NCBI RefSeq assembly: GCF_030762805.1
Contig: NZ_CP129113.1
Span: forward strand, 1,130,001 to 1,194,000
Direction of reading: 5' to 3'
Length of the DNA stretch: 64,000 bases
DNA from: Aciduricibacillus chroicocephali
GTDB taxonomy: Bacteria > Bacillota > Bacilli > Bacillales > Amphibacillaceae
Position numbers and translations under genes: made by a program. This document shows positions 55,461 to 64,000 of the stretch, one piece after another (positions within the stretch are counted from its first letter, which is position 1; each line of letters begins with the position of its first letter). A model generated the notes under the pieces. It saw only the letters and a list, made by a program, of their open reading frames with translations, was not told where the DNA came from and did not search any database.

Positions 55461-55488
55461 TTTAAATTTCATATTGACCATATTTTAA

Positions 55489-55497
55489 TGATATAAT
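55489..55497 (+). promoter_or_regulatory. Extended -10 promoter for uppS-cdsA
   Basis: TGATATAAT (perfect TATAAT at 55492-55497 with TG one base upstream). A TTGACC lies at 55474-55479 but the spacer would be only 12 bases, so the extended -10 is the better reading. Confidence 0.5.
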
Positions 55498-55575
55498 GGG
55501 GATTCAGTAAGAACCGCCATTTTGCCTTCTGAAAGAGTGGCAATGGAACAGCATATCGACTCGGAGGACCAAACG

Positions 55576-56337
55576 ATGTCAATTAGAATTCCCTTTTTTA
55601 ATACAAAAAACAAAGCATCTGAGCAGCCGAGCGAGCTGGAAAATGTTCCGCAGCATGTTGCTATAATTATGGATGGTAATGGCCGCTGGGCTAAGAAGAG
55701 AGGCTTACCAAGAATAGCAGGACATAGAGAAGGCATGAACACCGTAAAAAAGATTGTTAAAGCGGCTACCCGTTACAATATCAAAGTTTTGACTCTCTAT
55801 GCTTTCTCCACAGAAAATTGGAAACGCCCAAAATCGGAAGTTGAATTCCTATTAAAGCTTCCAAAAGATTTCATGCAAATTTATTTGCCGGAAATGATCG
55901 AGAACAATGTTAGAATCGAAACAATTGGCGAATTTGATTCACTGCCTGTTCATACGAGAGAAGCAATCCAAAATGGAATTGAGCAGACGAAGAATAACGA
56001 TGGCCTATTGCTCAACTTTGCACTTAACTATGGAAGCAGAAATGAAATTATGCGAGCCGTTAAGGCGTTCGCTGAGGATGCGTGTGAAAGAAATATCCCT
56101 TTGGATGAACTTTCAGAGTCTATGTTTTCAGAGTACTTGTATACGAAAAGTACGCCCGATCCTGATCTTGTAATCCGGACAAGTGGGGAGAAGAGACTAA
56201 GTAATTTCCTGCTTTGGCAGGCTGCTTATGCAGAATTATGGTTTACAGAAGAATTATGGCCTGATTTTAGCGAAGAAACATTTACACGGGCCTTGCTTGA
56301 TTATCAACAGAGAAAAAGACGTTATGGAGGCATTTAG
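55576..56337 (+). CDS. uppS: Undecaprenyl diphosphate synthase (isoprenyl transferase)
   Basis: Makes C55 lipid carrier from farnesyl diphosphate and IPP for peptidoglycan and teichoic acids. 253 aa. HVAIIMDGNGRWAKKRGLPR with Asp33, the FSTENWKRP box, and DPDLVIRTSGEKRLSNFLLW. ATG 55576 has CGGAGGA upstream; an in-frame ATG at 55522 has no site. Followed by cdsA, as usual. Confidence 0.98.
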   Translation: MSIRIPFFNTKNKASEQPSELENVPQHVAIIMDGNGRWAKKRGLPRIAGHREGMNTVKKIVKAATRYNIKVLTLYAFSTENWKRPKSEVEFLLKLPKDFMQIYLPEMIENNVRIETIGEFDSLPVHTREAIQNGIEQTKNNDGLLLNFALNYGSRNEIMRAVKAFAEDACERNIPLDELSESMFSEYLYTKSTPDPDLVIRTSGEKRLSNFLLWQAAYAELWFTEELWPDFSEETFTRALLDYQQRKRRYGGI

Positions 56338-56350
56338 GAGGCTTTCTTCA

Positions 56351-57139
56351 ATGAAACAAAGAATTATTACTGCAATAATTGCACTTATCGTTGTCATTCC
56401 ATTTCTAATATATGGTAGGTGGCCGTTTGTATTATTCGGCTTTCTCTTGGCGACAATTGGACTGTATGAACTGATTGCTATGCGAAAGCTCTCACAATTT
56501 GCCATTCCAGGTATTTTTGCGGTCCTTCTATTATGGACAATTCTTGCCAGGTTTGATGGCGATGTAGTGCCGTATATATCTATGAGCAAATTAGAAGGGG
56601 CAGGTCTTTTTATCCTTCTTCTTCTGGCTTACACTGTGTTTTCGAAGAACAAATTCACCTTTGAAGACGCTGGGTTCCTAGCAGTGTCTGCTTTTTATGT
56701 TGGAATGGGTTTTTATTACTTGATTGAAGCCCGGCTGTATGGTTTGGATTATCTGCTGTTCATATTCTTTATTATATGGGCGACTGACTCGGGAGCATAC
56801 TTTGTCGGAAGGTCGCTTGGTAAAAGAAAACTTTGGCCGGTGATTAGTCCTAACAAGACGATTGAGGGAGCAATTGGCGGAATTGTTATCGCACTTATTG
56901 TTGCGGTTGTATTCCAGCTTGTTCATCCGTTCGATTATTCAATTATAAGTATTATTTTTATCGCCTTGCTTATTTCTGTTGCCGGACAGGTTGGCGATCT
57001 TGTCGAATCTGCTTTCAAGCGCCATTATGGTGTTAAAGATTCAGGTAAGCTTCTTCCGGGGCATGGAGGCATTCTTGATAGGCTTGACAGTATGATTTTT
57101 GTGTTGCCTTTCTTGCATTTCATCCATTTCATCCATTAA
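56351..57139 (+). CDS. cdsA: Phosphatidate cytidylyltransferase CdsA
   Basis: CTP + phosphatidate gives CDP-diacylglycerol, the phospholipid branch point. 262 aa, about eight membrane helices. Catalytic region: ATDSGAYFVGRSLGKRKLWP, SPNKTIEGAIGG and the CTP_transf_1 signature DSGKLLPGHGGILDRLDS. TTTAGGAGG lies upstream of ATG 56351. In Bacillus dxr follows; here rseP does, after 111 bases. Confidence 0.97.
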   Translation: MKQRIITAIIALIVVIPFLIYGRWPFVLFGFLLATIGLYELIAMRKLSQFAIPGIFAVLLLWTILARFDGDVVPYISMSKLEGAGLFILLLLAYTVFSKNKFTFEDAGFLAVSAFYVGMGFYYLIEARLYGLDYLLFIFFIIWATDSGAYFVGRSLGKRKLWPVISPNKTIEGAIGGIVIALIVAVVFQLVHPFDYSIISIIFIALLISVAGQVGDLVESAFKRHYGVKDSGKLLPGHGGILDRLDSMIFVLPFLHFIHFIH

Positions 57140-57170
57140 AATGAACATATTTTCCTTAAGAGTTTAATAC

Positions 57171-57210
57171 ATTTGGTTCATGATAATCAACAATTGGGCA
57201 TGAACCGAAT
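57171..57210 (+). repeat. Inverted repeat at the cdsA-rseP junction
   Basis: ATTTGGTTCATG (57171-57182) and CATGAACCGAAT (57199-57210): 12-bp stem with one T-G wobble and a 16-base loop. No T-tract follows. It lies where dxr is usually found. Confidence 0.5.
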
Positions 57211-57250
57211 GCCGGGCAGCCTCATCATTAAATAAAAGGAAGTGCTTTAT

Positions 57251-58510
57251 TTGACAACTGTCATTGCGTTTATTTTCATGTTTGGGCTGCTCGTGTTTAT
57301 CCATGAGTTTGGCCATCTCATTTTTGCAAAAAGAGCAGGAATGTTGGCAAGAGAGTTCGCAATTGGTTTCGGACCAAAAATATTCTCATTTGTAAAAAAT
57401 GAAACTCTGTATACAATCCGGCTCTTGCCTGTCGGAGGTTATGTAAGAGTTGCCGGTGAGGATCCAGAAATTCAGGATTTGAATCCTGGTCAGCATATCG
57501 GTCTTGAATTTAACGGTGAAGGCAAAGTCTCTAAAATTATTGTTAACAATAAAGCGAAGCACCCATATGCCCGAGTTATTGAAGTTGAACGTGCAGACTT
57601 GGATCATGACTTAGTAATTGAAGGTTATGAACCTGAAGAGCATGGTGAAAGACTTGTCTTCCCGGTCGATCGTAAAGCTGTTTATGTACAGGATGAAAAA
57701 GAGACACAGATTGCTCCTTATGACAGACAATTCGCTTCAAAGACAAAGCGTCAGCGGGCGATGCAGCTGTTTGCCGGTCCAATGATGAACTTCCTTCTTG
57801 CAATAGTTCTTTTTATTGTGCTTGGCATCATTCAAGGAGTTCCTTCAGACACTGCTAAAATAGCGAATATCCGTGAAGGAAGCCCTGCTGAACAAGCTGG
57901 TCTTGTTAACGGAGATCAAATTGTTCAAATTAATAACAAGCACATTAAAAGCTTTGAGCAGATGGCTCTTTATATTCAGGAACACCCAGGTGAAGAGCTG
58001 GATCTTACCGTAAAGAGAGACGGCGGTTCCAAGCAATTTACACTTGTTCCGGACAAGGTTAAAGTCGAAGGGCAAGAGATCGGACGTATCGGTGTAAGCC
58101 AAGCGATGGAAAAGTCCTTTACTGGCACATTCACATATGGGTTTGAGAAGACGTATTCAACTACCAAACTTATATTGACCAACCTTTTCATGCTTGTTAC
58201 TGGACAGTATTCCATTGATATGCTCTCAGGGCCTGTTGGAATCTATGATATAACCGATCAGGTCGTACAGACAGGTTTCAATAACTTCCTATTATGGACA
58301 GCCATGCTTAGCGTAAATCTTGGTATCGTGAACCTTGTGCCGCTCCCGGCACTTGATGGCGGGCGCCTTCTTTTCATTCTCATTGAAGCAGTGCGCGGCA
58401 AACCACTTGATCCACAAAAAGAAGGCATATTCCACTTTGTCGGATTTGCATTGCTAATGCTGCTTATGATTGTTGTAACTTGGAACGATATACAAAGATT
58501 ATTTATGTAG
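57251..58510 (+). CDS. rseP: Site-2 intramembrane zinc metalloprotease RseP/RasP
   Basis: Cleaves anti-sigma factors and leftover signal peptides within the membrane. 419 aa. Zinc motif HEFGH (His18-Glu19..His22) in the first helix, GFGPKIFSF, one PDZ domain (about 190-270, SPAEQAGLVNGDQIVQIN), and the second zinc ligand in LVPLPALDGGRLLF. TTG at 57251 has AAAGGAAGTG at good spacing; GTG 57242 overlaps the site. proS, normally next, is absent. Confidence 0.97.
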   Translation: MTTVIAFIFMFGLLVFIHEFGHLIFAKRAGMLAREFAIGFGPKIFSFVKNETLYTIRLLPVGGYVRVAGEDPEIQDLNPGQHIGLEFNGEGKVSKIIVNNKAKHPYARVIEVERADLDHDLVIEGYEPEEHGERLVFPVDRKAVYVQDEKETQIAPYDRQFASKTKRQRAMQLFAGPMMNFLLAIVLFIVLGIIQGVPSDTAKIANIREGSPAEQAGLVNGDQIVQINNKHIKSFEQMALYIQEHPGEELDLTVKRDGGSKQFTLVPDKVKVEGQEIGRIGVSQAMEKSFTGTFTYGFEKTYSTTKLILTNLFMLVTGQYSIDMLSGPVGIYDITDQVVQTGFNNFLLWTAMLSVNLGIVNLVPLPALDGGRLLFILIEAVRGKPLDPQKEGIFHFVGFALLMLLMIVVTWNDIQRLFM

Positions 58511-58521
58511 CTTTCTGTGTA

Positions 58522-58553
58522 GAGCCCTTGTCGATACCATTTGACAAGGGCTC
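58522..58553 (+). repeat. Perfect 11-bp hairpin after rseP without T-tract
   Basis: GAGCCCTTGTC (58522-58532) and GACAAGGGCTC (58543-58553) with a 10-base loop, followed by GAATCG rather than T residues. May still end or stabilise the rseP transcript; polC begins 39 bases later. Confidence 0.55.
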
Positions 58554-58591
58554 GAATCGATATGCGAGGATTGTAGAGGGAGGATTTTTTG

Positions 58592-61500
58592 ATGGACTTG
58601 TCAAAACGCGAAAAGTTGACTATTTTACTCGATCAACTGCAGCTTGACGCAGCCGCAGTTGATACCTATTTTCAGAATGCTGTCCTCGAGAAACTCGAAG
58701 TATATAAAAAATCGAAAGTCTGGCATTTTCATATTAGTCTGGAAAAGCCTCTGCCATTTGCGGTATACCAGGATTTTTTAAATAACATAGGTGAAACTTT
58801 CAAGCAAGTTGCCAAAACGGATTTAACCGTTATTTGCGGTGATGACAATTATACAGAAGAACTGTTAATGCCTTATTGGAAACACTTCGCCAATCAGACT
58901 GCTTTGGGTTTACCTGCGTATAAAGATCTTTTGTTAAGCAGTAAACCTTGTCTTCACTCCGAGAAATGGGTGCTTTCTGTTCGTAATGAAATGGAAGCAG
59001 GCATAATAAAGAAAAAGCTGAATGACCCGTTTCGGGACTATATGAAAAAAGCAGGACTAGGTTCAGTGTTGTTTGATATTGAAGTGATAGAGAATGATAA
59101 GTTGATGGTGGAATTCAAAGAAAAAACAGCGCTTGAAGATAAGCAAATTATTATGAAAACCGTACAGGAAAAAGAAAAGCGTGAACAGAACAGACAGGAC
59201 GCAGCTGATAACAAGCCACTTGTAATCGGCTATAATATTCCTGATGAACCAGTATCAATGGAAACAATTCAAGAAGAGGAACGAAGAATAACGGTTCAAG
59301 GATATGTGTTTGATTCTGAAATCCGTAAACTTCGTTCTGGAAGAAGTCTACTGATTGCTAAGGTTACAGACTATACTGACTCTTTGCAGATCAAAATGTT
59401 CTCAAAAGATGATGACGATGCAGCAACTTTTGAAAACGTCCGAAAAGGTATGTGGATTAAAGCACGCGGAAGTATTCAGACCGATATGTATACAAATGAG
59501 CTCGCAATGATGGCGAATGATATGCAGGAAGTAAAAGTGGATTCAAGACGCGATGAAGCACCTGAAGATGAGAAACGTGTTGAATTGCATGCACATACAA
59601 CGATGAGCCAGCTTGATGCTGTTACAACTCCTGGCAGGCTAATTGAACAGGCAGCTAAATGGGGGCATCCAGCAGTTGCTATTACAGATCATGGGGGCGT
59701 ACAAGGTTTTCCTGAAGCATTTGCCACAGGAAAAAAGCATGGAATCAAGGTGCTTTATGGTTTGGAGGCGAATCTTGTCGATGATGGCGTCCCCATAGCA
59801 TACAATGTACAAGATTTGGAACTTGATACAGCTGTTTACGTTGTATTTGACGTTGAGACGACAGGTCTTTCTGCAGTCTATGATACGATTATTGAATTAG
59901 CTGGAGTAAAGATTCAAAATGGCGAAATCATTGACCGTTTTGAGAGCTTTGCTAATCCCCACCACCCGCTCTCTGAAACGACGACTAGACTTACAGGGAT
60001 TACGGATGAAATGGTACAAGATGCACCTGAAATCGATGATGTTTTAAAGCAATTTCATGCATGGACAGAAGGAACGATACTAGTAGCTCACAACGCAACT
60101 TTTGATATCGGTTTTCTGAATGCAGGCTATAAGCGCATTGATTACCCAAAAATCACACAGCCAGGAATGGATACATTGGAGCTGGCTCGCTTTCTCGTAC
60201 CAGAGCTTCGAAATCATCGATTGAACACTTTGTGTAAACATTTTGACATAGAACTGACACAGCATCACCGAGCGATCTATGATGCTGAGGCTACTGGATA
60301 TTTAATGGTGAAACTTGTCAAAATGCTCACTGAGAAAGATATTCATAATCATAAGGATTTGAACCGCCATATGGGAGAGGGGAATGCCTACCAGCGTTCG
60401 CGTCCTTTCCATTGTGTTTTACTTGCTCAGAACGATATTGGGCTTAAGAATATTTATAAGCTTGTATCCTATTCCAACATTCATTATTTTTATCGAGTAC
60501 CGCGAATACCGCGATCTGTGCTTGAAAAATACCGCGAAGGAATTATAATCGGAACAGCTTGTGATCAAGGTGAAGTGTTTGAAACGATGATGCAGAAGTC
60601 TGCTGAAGAAGCAGAAAACGTCGCAGAATTCTATGATTATATAGAAGTTCAGCCACCGGCGAACTATTCACACCTAATAGAGAAGGACTTAGTACAGAAC
60701 GAAGCCCAGATTCTAGATATTATCAGGAAGATTGTCGAGCTTGGAAAAAGGATTGGCAAACCAGTTGTTGCTACAGGGAATGTTCATTATATAGAAGATC
60801 ATGATAAGATTTACCGTCAGATTTTAATTGCGTCCCAAGCGGGCAATCCACTTAATCGCGTCACATTGCCTGACACACCTTTCCGAACAACGAATGAAAT
60901 GCTTGATGCATTTCAATTTTTGGGAGAAGAAACTGCAAAGGAAATTGTCGTTACCAACTCCAGGCTTGTAGCTGATTGGGTTGAAGATGTTTCGCCAATC
61001 AAGGATGAGTTGTTCACACCAAAAATTGAAGGAGCGGAAGAAGAAATCCGCACACTCAGTTATGACAGAGCAAAGAAGATCTATGGGGAAGATATTCCGC
61101 AAATTGTCATTGACCGCCTTGAAAAGGAACTCTCGAGTATCATAGATAACGGTTTTGCGGTAATCTATCTCATCTCTCATAAGCTTGTAAAGAAATCACT
61201 TGATGATGGATATCTTGTCGGATCACGAGGTTCAGTCGGTTCTTCTCTTGTTGCAACAATGACGGAAATTACTGAGGTAAATCCTTTGCCAGCACATTAT
61301 ATTTGCACGGAATGTCATTATAATGAATTCATTACGGATGGCTCATATGCCAGCGGCTTTGACTTGCCTGATAAAGATTGCCCGAACTGCGGAAACGCCC
61401 TGAAGAAAGACGGACAAGACATTCCGTTTGAGACATTCCTTGGATTTAAAGGCGACAAAGTGCCGGATATTGATTTGAACTTCTCAGGGGAATACCAACC

Positions 61501-62884
61501 GAATGCTCATAACTATACAAAAGAACTATTTGGAGAAGACTATGTCTATCGTGCAGGAACAATTGGTACAATAGCAGAGAAGACAGCTTATGGTTATGTG
61601 AAAGGCTATGCGTCAGATAAAAGCCTTATTATGAAAAATGCTGAAGTTGACAGGCTTGTGAAGGGCTGTACTGGAGTAAAAAGAACGACAGGGCAGCATC
61701 CTGGTGGAATCATTGTTGTACCAAGCGATAAAGAAATCTATGACTTTACACCAATCCAGTTCCCTGCTGATGACAGGAACAGTGAATGGCGAACGACGCA
61801 TTTCGACTTTCACTCCATTGACAGTAATTTGCTTAAGCTAGATATACTTGGTCACGATGATCCGACCGTAATTCGCATGCTTCAGGACCTTTCCGGAATG
61901 GATCCACAAACGATACCAACTGATGACAAAGAAGTTATGAAGATTTTTTCAGGAACAGAATCTCTTGGTATCACCCCAGACCAGATTGGGTGTAAGACCG
62001 GAACGCTAGGTGTACCTGAATTTGGTACTCGATTTGTTCGTCAAATGCTCGAGGAGACAAAACCTTCAACATTTGCTGAACTTGTCATTATTTCTGGACT
62101 TTCTCACGGGACCGATGTATGGCTCGGAAACGCACAGGAATTGATCAATAATGGTATTTGCGAAATCGGTGATGTTATCGGTTGCCGGGATGATATTATG
62201 GTTTACCTCATGCATAAGGGTCTCGAAGCTTCACTTGCGTTTAAGATCATGGAGTTTGTGCGTAAAGGAAAAGGGCTTCAAGATGAGTGGATTGTGGAAA
62301 TGAAGAAGCATGGGGTTCCAGACTGGTATATCGATTCATGTCAGAAAATCAAATATATGTTCCCGAAGGCGCATGCTGTAGCCTATGTATTGATGGCAGT
62401 TCGAATTGCCTATTTCAAAGTACATCATCCCATTTTATTTTATGCTGCATATTTCACTGTCCGTGCAGCAGACTTTGAATTAGATACAATGTGCAAAGGG
62501 GCAGACGCAATTCGCAAAAGGATTAAAGAGATTGAAATGAAAGGCAATGACGCAGCGCCTAAGGAAAAGACCCTTCTAACGGTGCTTGAGATTTCTCTTG
62601 AGATGGTTGAAAGAGGGTTCTCATTCCAGAAAGTCGATTTGTACAGATCAAGTGCTTCGGAGTTTATTGTTGAAGGAGATACTTTAATACCGCCTTTTAA
62701 TGCAATTGATGGATTAGGCACAAATGCGGCGATTAATATCGTAAATGCTCGTGAAAACGGGGAGTTTTTGTCTAAAGAGGATTTGCGAGAGCGAAGCCGT
62801 ATATCTAAAACAGTACTTGAATATATGGACCAGCATGGCTGTCTTGAGGGAATGGAAGAAAAAAACCAGCTTTCACTGTTTTGA
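58592..62884 (+). CDS. polC: DNA polymerase III alpha subunit, Gram-positive type PolC
   Basis: Main replicative polymerase with built-in 3'-5' exonuclease. 1430 aa. In order: N-terminal domain, OB fold ([20 protein letters not shown]), PHP domain ([20 protein letters not shown], about 331) interrupted by the DEDDh exonuclease ([20 protein letters not shown], about 420; [13 protein letters not shown]), zinc-ribbon cysteines CTECHYN..CPNCGN, palm with catalytic Asp959 and Asp961 in [11 protein letters not shown], and a C-terminal clamp-binding tail QLSLF. ATG 58592 with GGGAGG upstream. Confidence 0.99.
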   Translation: MDLSKREKLTILLDQLQLDAAAVDTYFQNAVLEKLEVYKKSKVWHFHISLEKPLPFAVYQDFLNNIGETFKQVAKTDLTVICGDDNYTEELLMPYWKHFANQTALGLPAYKDLLLSSKPCLHSEKWVLSVRNEMEAGIIKKKLNDPFRDYMKKAGLGSVLFDIEVIENDKLMVEFKEKTALEDKQIIMKTVQEKEKREQNRQDAADNKPLVIGYNIPDEPVSMETIQEEERRITVQGYVFDSEIRKLRSGRSLLIAKVTDYTDSLQIKMFSKDDDDAATFENVRKGMWIKARGSIQTDMYTNELAMMANDMQEVKVDSRRDEAPEDEKRVELHAHTTMSQLDAVTTPGRLIEQAAKWGHPAVAITDHGGVQGFPEAFATGKKHGIKVLYGLEANLVDDGVPIAYNVQDLELDTAVYVVFDVETTGLSAVYDTIIELAGVKIQNGEIIDRFESFANPHHPLSETTTRLTGITDEMVQDAPEIDDVLKQFHAWTEGTILVAHNATFDIGFLNAGYKRIDYPKITQPGMDTLELARFLVPELRNHRLNTLCKHFDIELTQHHRAIYDAEATGYLMVKLVKMLTEKDIHNHKDLNRHMGEGNAYQRSRPFHCVLLAQNDIGLKNIYKLVSYSNIHYFYRVPRIPRSVLEKYREGIIIGTACDQGEVFETMMQKSAEEAENVAEFYDYIEVQPPANYSHLIEKDLVQNEAQILDIIRKIVELGKRIGKPVVATGNVHYIEDHDKIYRQILIASQAGNPLNRVTLPDTPFRTTNEMLDAFQFLGEETAKEIVVTNSRLVADWVEDVSPIKDELFTPKIEGAEEEIRTLSYDRAKKIYGEDIPQIVIDRLEKELSSIIDNGFAVIYLISHKLVKKSLDDGYLVGSRGSVGSSLVATMTEITEVNPLPAHYICTECHYNEFITDGSYASGFDLPDKDCPNCGNALKKDGQDIPFETFLGFKGDKVPDIDLNFSGEYQPNAHNYTKELFGEDYVYRAGTIGTIAEKTAYGYVKGYASDKSLIMKNAEVDRLVKGCTGVKRTTGQHPGGIIVVPSDKEIYDFTPIQFPADDRNSEWRTTHFDFHSIDSNLLKLDILGHDDPTVIRMLQDLSGMDPQTIPTDDKEVMKIFSGTESLGITPDQIGCKTGTLGVPEFGTRFVRQMLEETKPSTFAELVIISGLSHGTDVWLGNAQELINNGICEIGDVIGCRDDIMVYLMHKGLEASLAFKIMEFVRKGKGLQDEWIVEMKKHGVPDWYIDSCQKIKYMFPKAHAVAYVLMAVRIAYFKVHHPILFYAAYFTVRAADFELDTMCKGADAIRKRIKEIEMKGNDAAPKEKTLLTVLEISLEMVERGFSFQKVDLYRSSASEFIVEGDTLIPPFNAIDGLGTNAAINIVNARENGEFLSKEDLRERSRISKTVLEYMDQHGCLEGMEEKNQLSLF

Positions 62885-62927
62885 CAGGCTGGCAGCTCGC
62901 TGATTTATTATGAAAGAAGGGTTCGAA

Positions 62928-63782
62928 TTGGAATTCGACAAGAAACATATTGAAGAATTTAAACAGTTCCTCGTTGATAATAAGGAACACTTTGATGAAG
63001 AGCTGCTCAACAAAGCAAAAAATGTACGTGATAAAATTGAAGAAATTCGTTTAATCGGCAACATCCATCTAATCAGCAACGCGCATAAGCTTGTAAATCT
63101 CGTCCTTGATGACAAGCGAGAGGAGCTTGTCAGCTTTGCACAGATAGAAGGCGTTGCCTGGGCCGGTTCGGAATTGACACTTGAATTGAAACTTGAGTGG
63201 ATTCAGTCGATTCGCAGCACATTGTGGAATTTCTTGCATCGTTTTGATGAGCTGAGTGAAGAAGTAATTGATATAAATCAGGTATATGAAATGGGTAATC
63301 GGGTAAATGGGATGATTGATCAGTTCCTTCGAGGATTCTTTGTAAGCTACTCGACTTATAAGGATAATCTGATTGCTCATCAGAAAAAGCTTGTGAATCA
63401 TCTATCAGTCCCAATAATCCCTATTGCCGAGACGGTTAGTGTTATTCCACTGATTGGTACGATTGATTTGGGACGAGCAAGAATCATTGAAGAAAAAATA
63501 CTTATGGAAATCAGCAAAAAGCGTATTACTCTACTGTTCTTCGACCTCTCTGGAATAGCGGAAGTAGAAGAGGATACGATGCATCATTTGCTGAACATAC
63601 TCAGGGGTGTTGAGATGATGGGATGCCACCCTGTTATTACAGGTCTGCAGCCTAAAATAGTACAAACTATTTTACGTGAAGGACTTGATTCAGGCCTGCA
63701 TGCAGAGACTAAGGCATCACTACAACAGGCATTGAAAGATCATCTTACCGTGAACTTATGGGCTGATAACAAGGATAGATAA
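62928..63782 (+). CDS. Stressosome RsbR/YtvA-like protein with C-terminal STAS domain
   Basis: 284 aa from the TTG at 62928 (AAAGAAGGG 6 bases upstream; the ATG at 62910 has no site). N-terminal helical sensor-like domain (about 1-145) of RsbR type, without a LOV signature; C-terminal STAS domain with SVPIIPIAETVSVIPLIGTI, LLFFDLSGIAEVEEDTMHHL and VITGLQPKIVQTILREGL. RsbR paralogues sit in the stressosome and control sigma-B through RsbT. At the positions of RsbRA T171 and T205 (aligned from memory) this protein has Leu181 and Glu215. Unusual place, between polC and rimP. Confidence 0.85.
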   Translation: MEFDKKHIEEFKQFLVDNKEHFDEELLNKAKNVRDKIEEIRLIGNIHLISNAHKLVNLVLDDKREELVSFAQIEGVAWAGSELTLELKLEWIQSIRSTLWNFLHRFDELSEEVIDINQVYEMGNRVNGMIDQFLRGFFVSYSTYKDNLIAHQKKLVNHLSVPIIPIAETVSVIPLIGTIDLGRARIIEEKILMEISKKRITLLFFDLSGIAEVEEDTMHHLLNILRGVEMMGCHPVITGLQPKIVQTILREGLDSGLHAETKASLQQALKDHLTVNLWADNKDR

Positions 63783-63840
63783 GCCAATCCGCGTTTCTTG
63801 CAAGAGCTGGGAGACTATGTTATAGTTGCTTTGGTAAGCA

Positions 63841-63929
63841 TTGCCGTATCGGCAAAAGAGCGGGTCTCCCCGCACTTTCTTATAAGAATTGAGATTCCCT
63901 TGCCTTGTGTTCCGGCAGGGGTTTTATAT
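63841..63929 (+). terminator. Structured region with terminator-like hairpins before rimP
   Basis: TTGCCG-TAT-CGGCAA (63841-63855), GCGGG-TCTC-CCCGC (about 63860-63873) followed by ACTTTCTT, and CCCTTGCC/GGCAGGGG (about 63897-63921) followed by TTTTAT. The last is the most terminator-like. Together they would close the polC transcript and form a leader ahead of the next gene. Confidence 0.6.
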
Positions 63930-63990
63930 TGAGTGCATTCAATTAACTGAAAAATGATCATTGAATTGGCATCAGAGGAGGTATCCGATA

Positions 63991-64000
63991 TTGAGTTCCG
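63991..64000 (+). CDS. Start of next gene, probably rimP (truncated by window edge)
   Basis: TTG codon at 63991 with AGAGGAGG (63974-63981) 9 bases upstream; only three codons and one base (Met-Ser-Ser) are visible. By gene order (polC then rimP-nusA in Bacillales) this is most likely rimP, but the sequence seen cannot prove it. Confidence 0.4.

Noticed and set aside
60824-61180. Minus-strand frame inside polC (118 codons)
   Set aside because: Lies fully antisense to conserved polymerase coding sequence with no independent signals.
1-64000. Mobile elements, CRISPR arrays, tRNA or rRNA genes
   Set aside because: No transposase, integrase other than housekeeping XerC, regular direct-repeat array or cloverleaf-type sequence was seen; the window is densely packed with core genes.

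Overview
This window is a chromosomal core segment from a motile, low-to-moderate-GC Gram-positive bacterium of the Bacillales, most likely a Bacillaceae. That rests on gene order (smc-ftsY-ylxM-ffh-rpsP-khpA-ylqD-rimM-trmD-rplS-lepB-rbgA-rnhB-sucCD-dprA-topA-xerC-hslVU-codY, then the fla/che operon, rpsB-tsf-pyrH-frr-uppS-cdsA-rseP-polC) and on protein features such as CodY, SigD, FliY, CheC/CheD, SwrD and a Gram-positive PolC. Every complete gene reads on the + strand. I see no tRNA, rRNA, insertion sequence, phage gene or CRISPR array. Genus and species cannot be fixed from the sequence alone.

Layout. 1-5.5 kb: the 3' part of smc, then the SRP genes ftsY, ylxM and ffh. 5.5-10.7 kb: ribosome and RNA-maturation genes (rpsP, khpA, ylqD, rimM, trmD, rplS), signal peptidase lepB, GTPase rbgA and rnhB. 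10.7-13.2 kb: a FliK-like/FlhB-tail-like pair (ylqG/ylqH). 13.2-19 kb: sucCD, dprA, topA and a short unrecognised gene where trmFO usually lies. 19.2-22.9 kb: xerC, hslV, hslU, codY. 23.3-52 kb: one long flagellar/chemotaxis operon from flgB to sigD, followed by a DUF342 (FapA-like) gene and a SwrB-like gene. 52-57 kb: rpsB, tsf, pyrH, frr, uppS, cdsA. 57-64 kb: rseP, polC, a stressosome (RsbR/YtvA-like) gene, and the first codons of what is probably rimP.

How the genes work together. The flagellar operon encodes, in order, the rod (FlgB, FlgC), MS-ring and switch (FliE, FliF, FliG, FliM, FliY), export ATPase and regulators (FliH, FliI, FliJ), hook machinery (FliK, FlgD, FlgE), stator-associated or power proteins (SwrD, FliL), the export gate (FliO, FliP, FliQ, FliR, FlhB, FlhA), placement GTPase/ATPase (FlhF, FlhG), chemotaxis (CheY, CheB, CheA, CheW, CheC, CheD) and the late sigma factor SigD. 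Genes are mostly translationally coupled, and many start with TTG or GTG behind a good Shine-Dalgarno (SD) sequence. Intrinsic terminators divide the other blocks.

Departures from the usual Bacillus order: trmFO, dxr and proS are absent from the topA-xerC, cdsA-rseP and rseP-polC junctions. A stressosome-type gene sits between polC and rimP, with both canonical phospho-threonines apparently replaced. Several perfect hairpins, with or without U-tracts, lie at junctions or inside genes. I did not find a wholly new system. The best leads are the stressosome gene, the junction changes, the hairpin upstream of swrD and the terminator-like hairpin inside rnhB.
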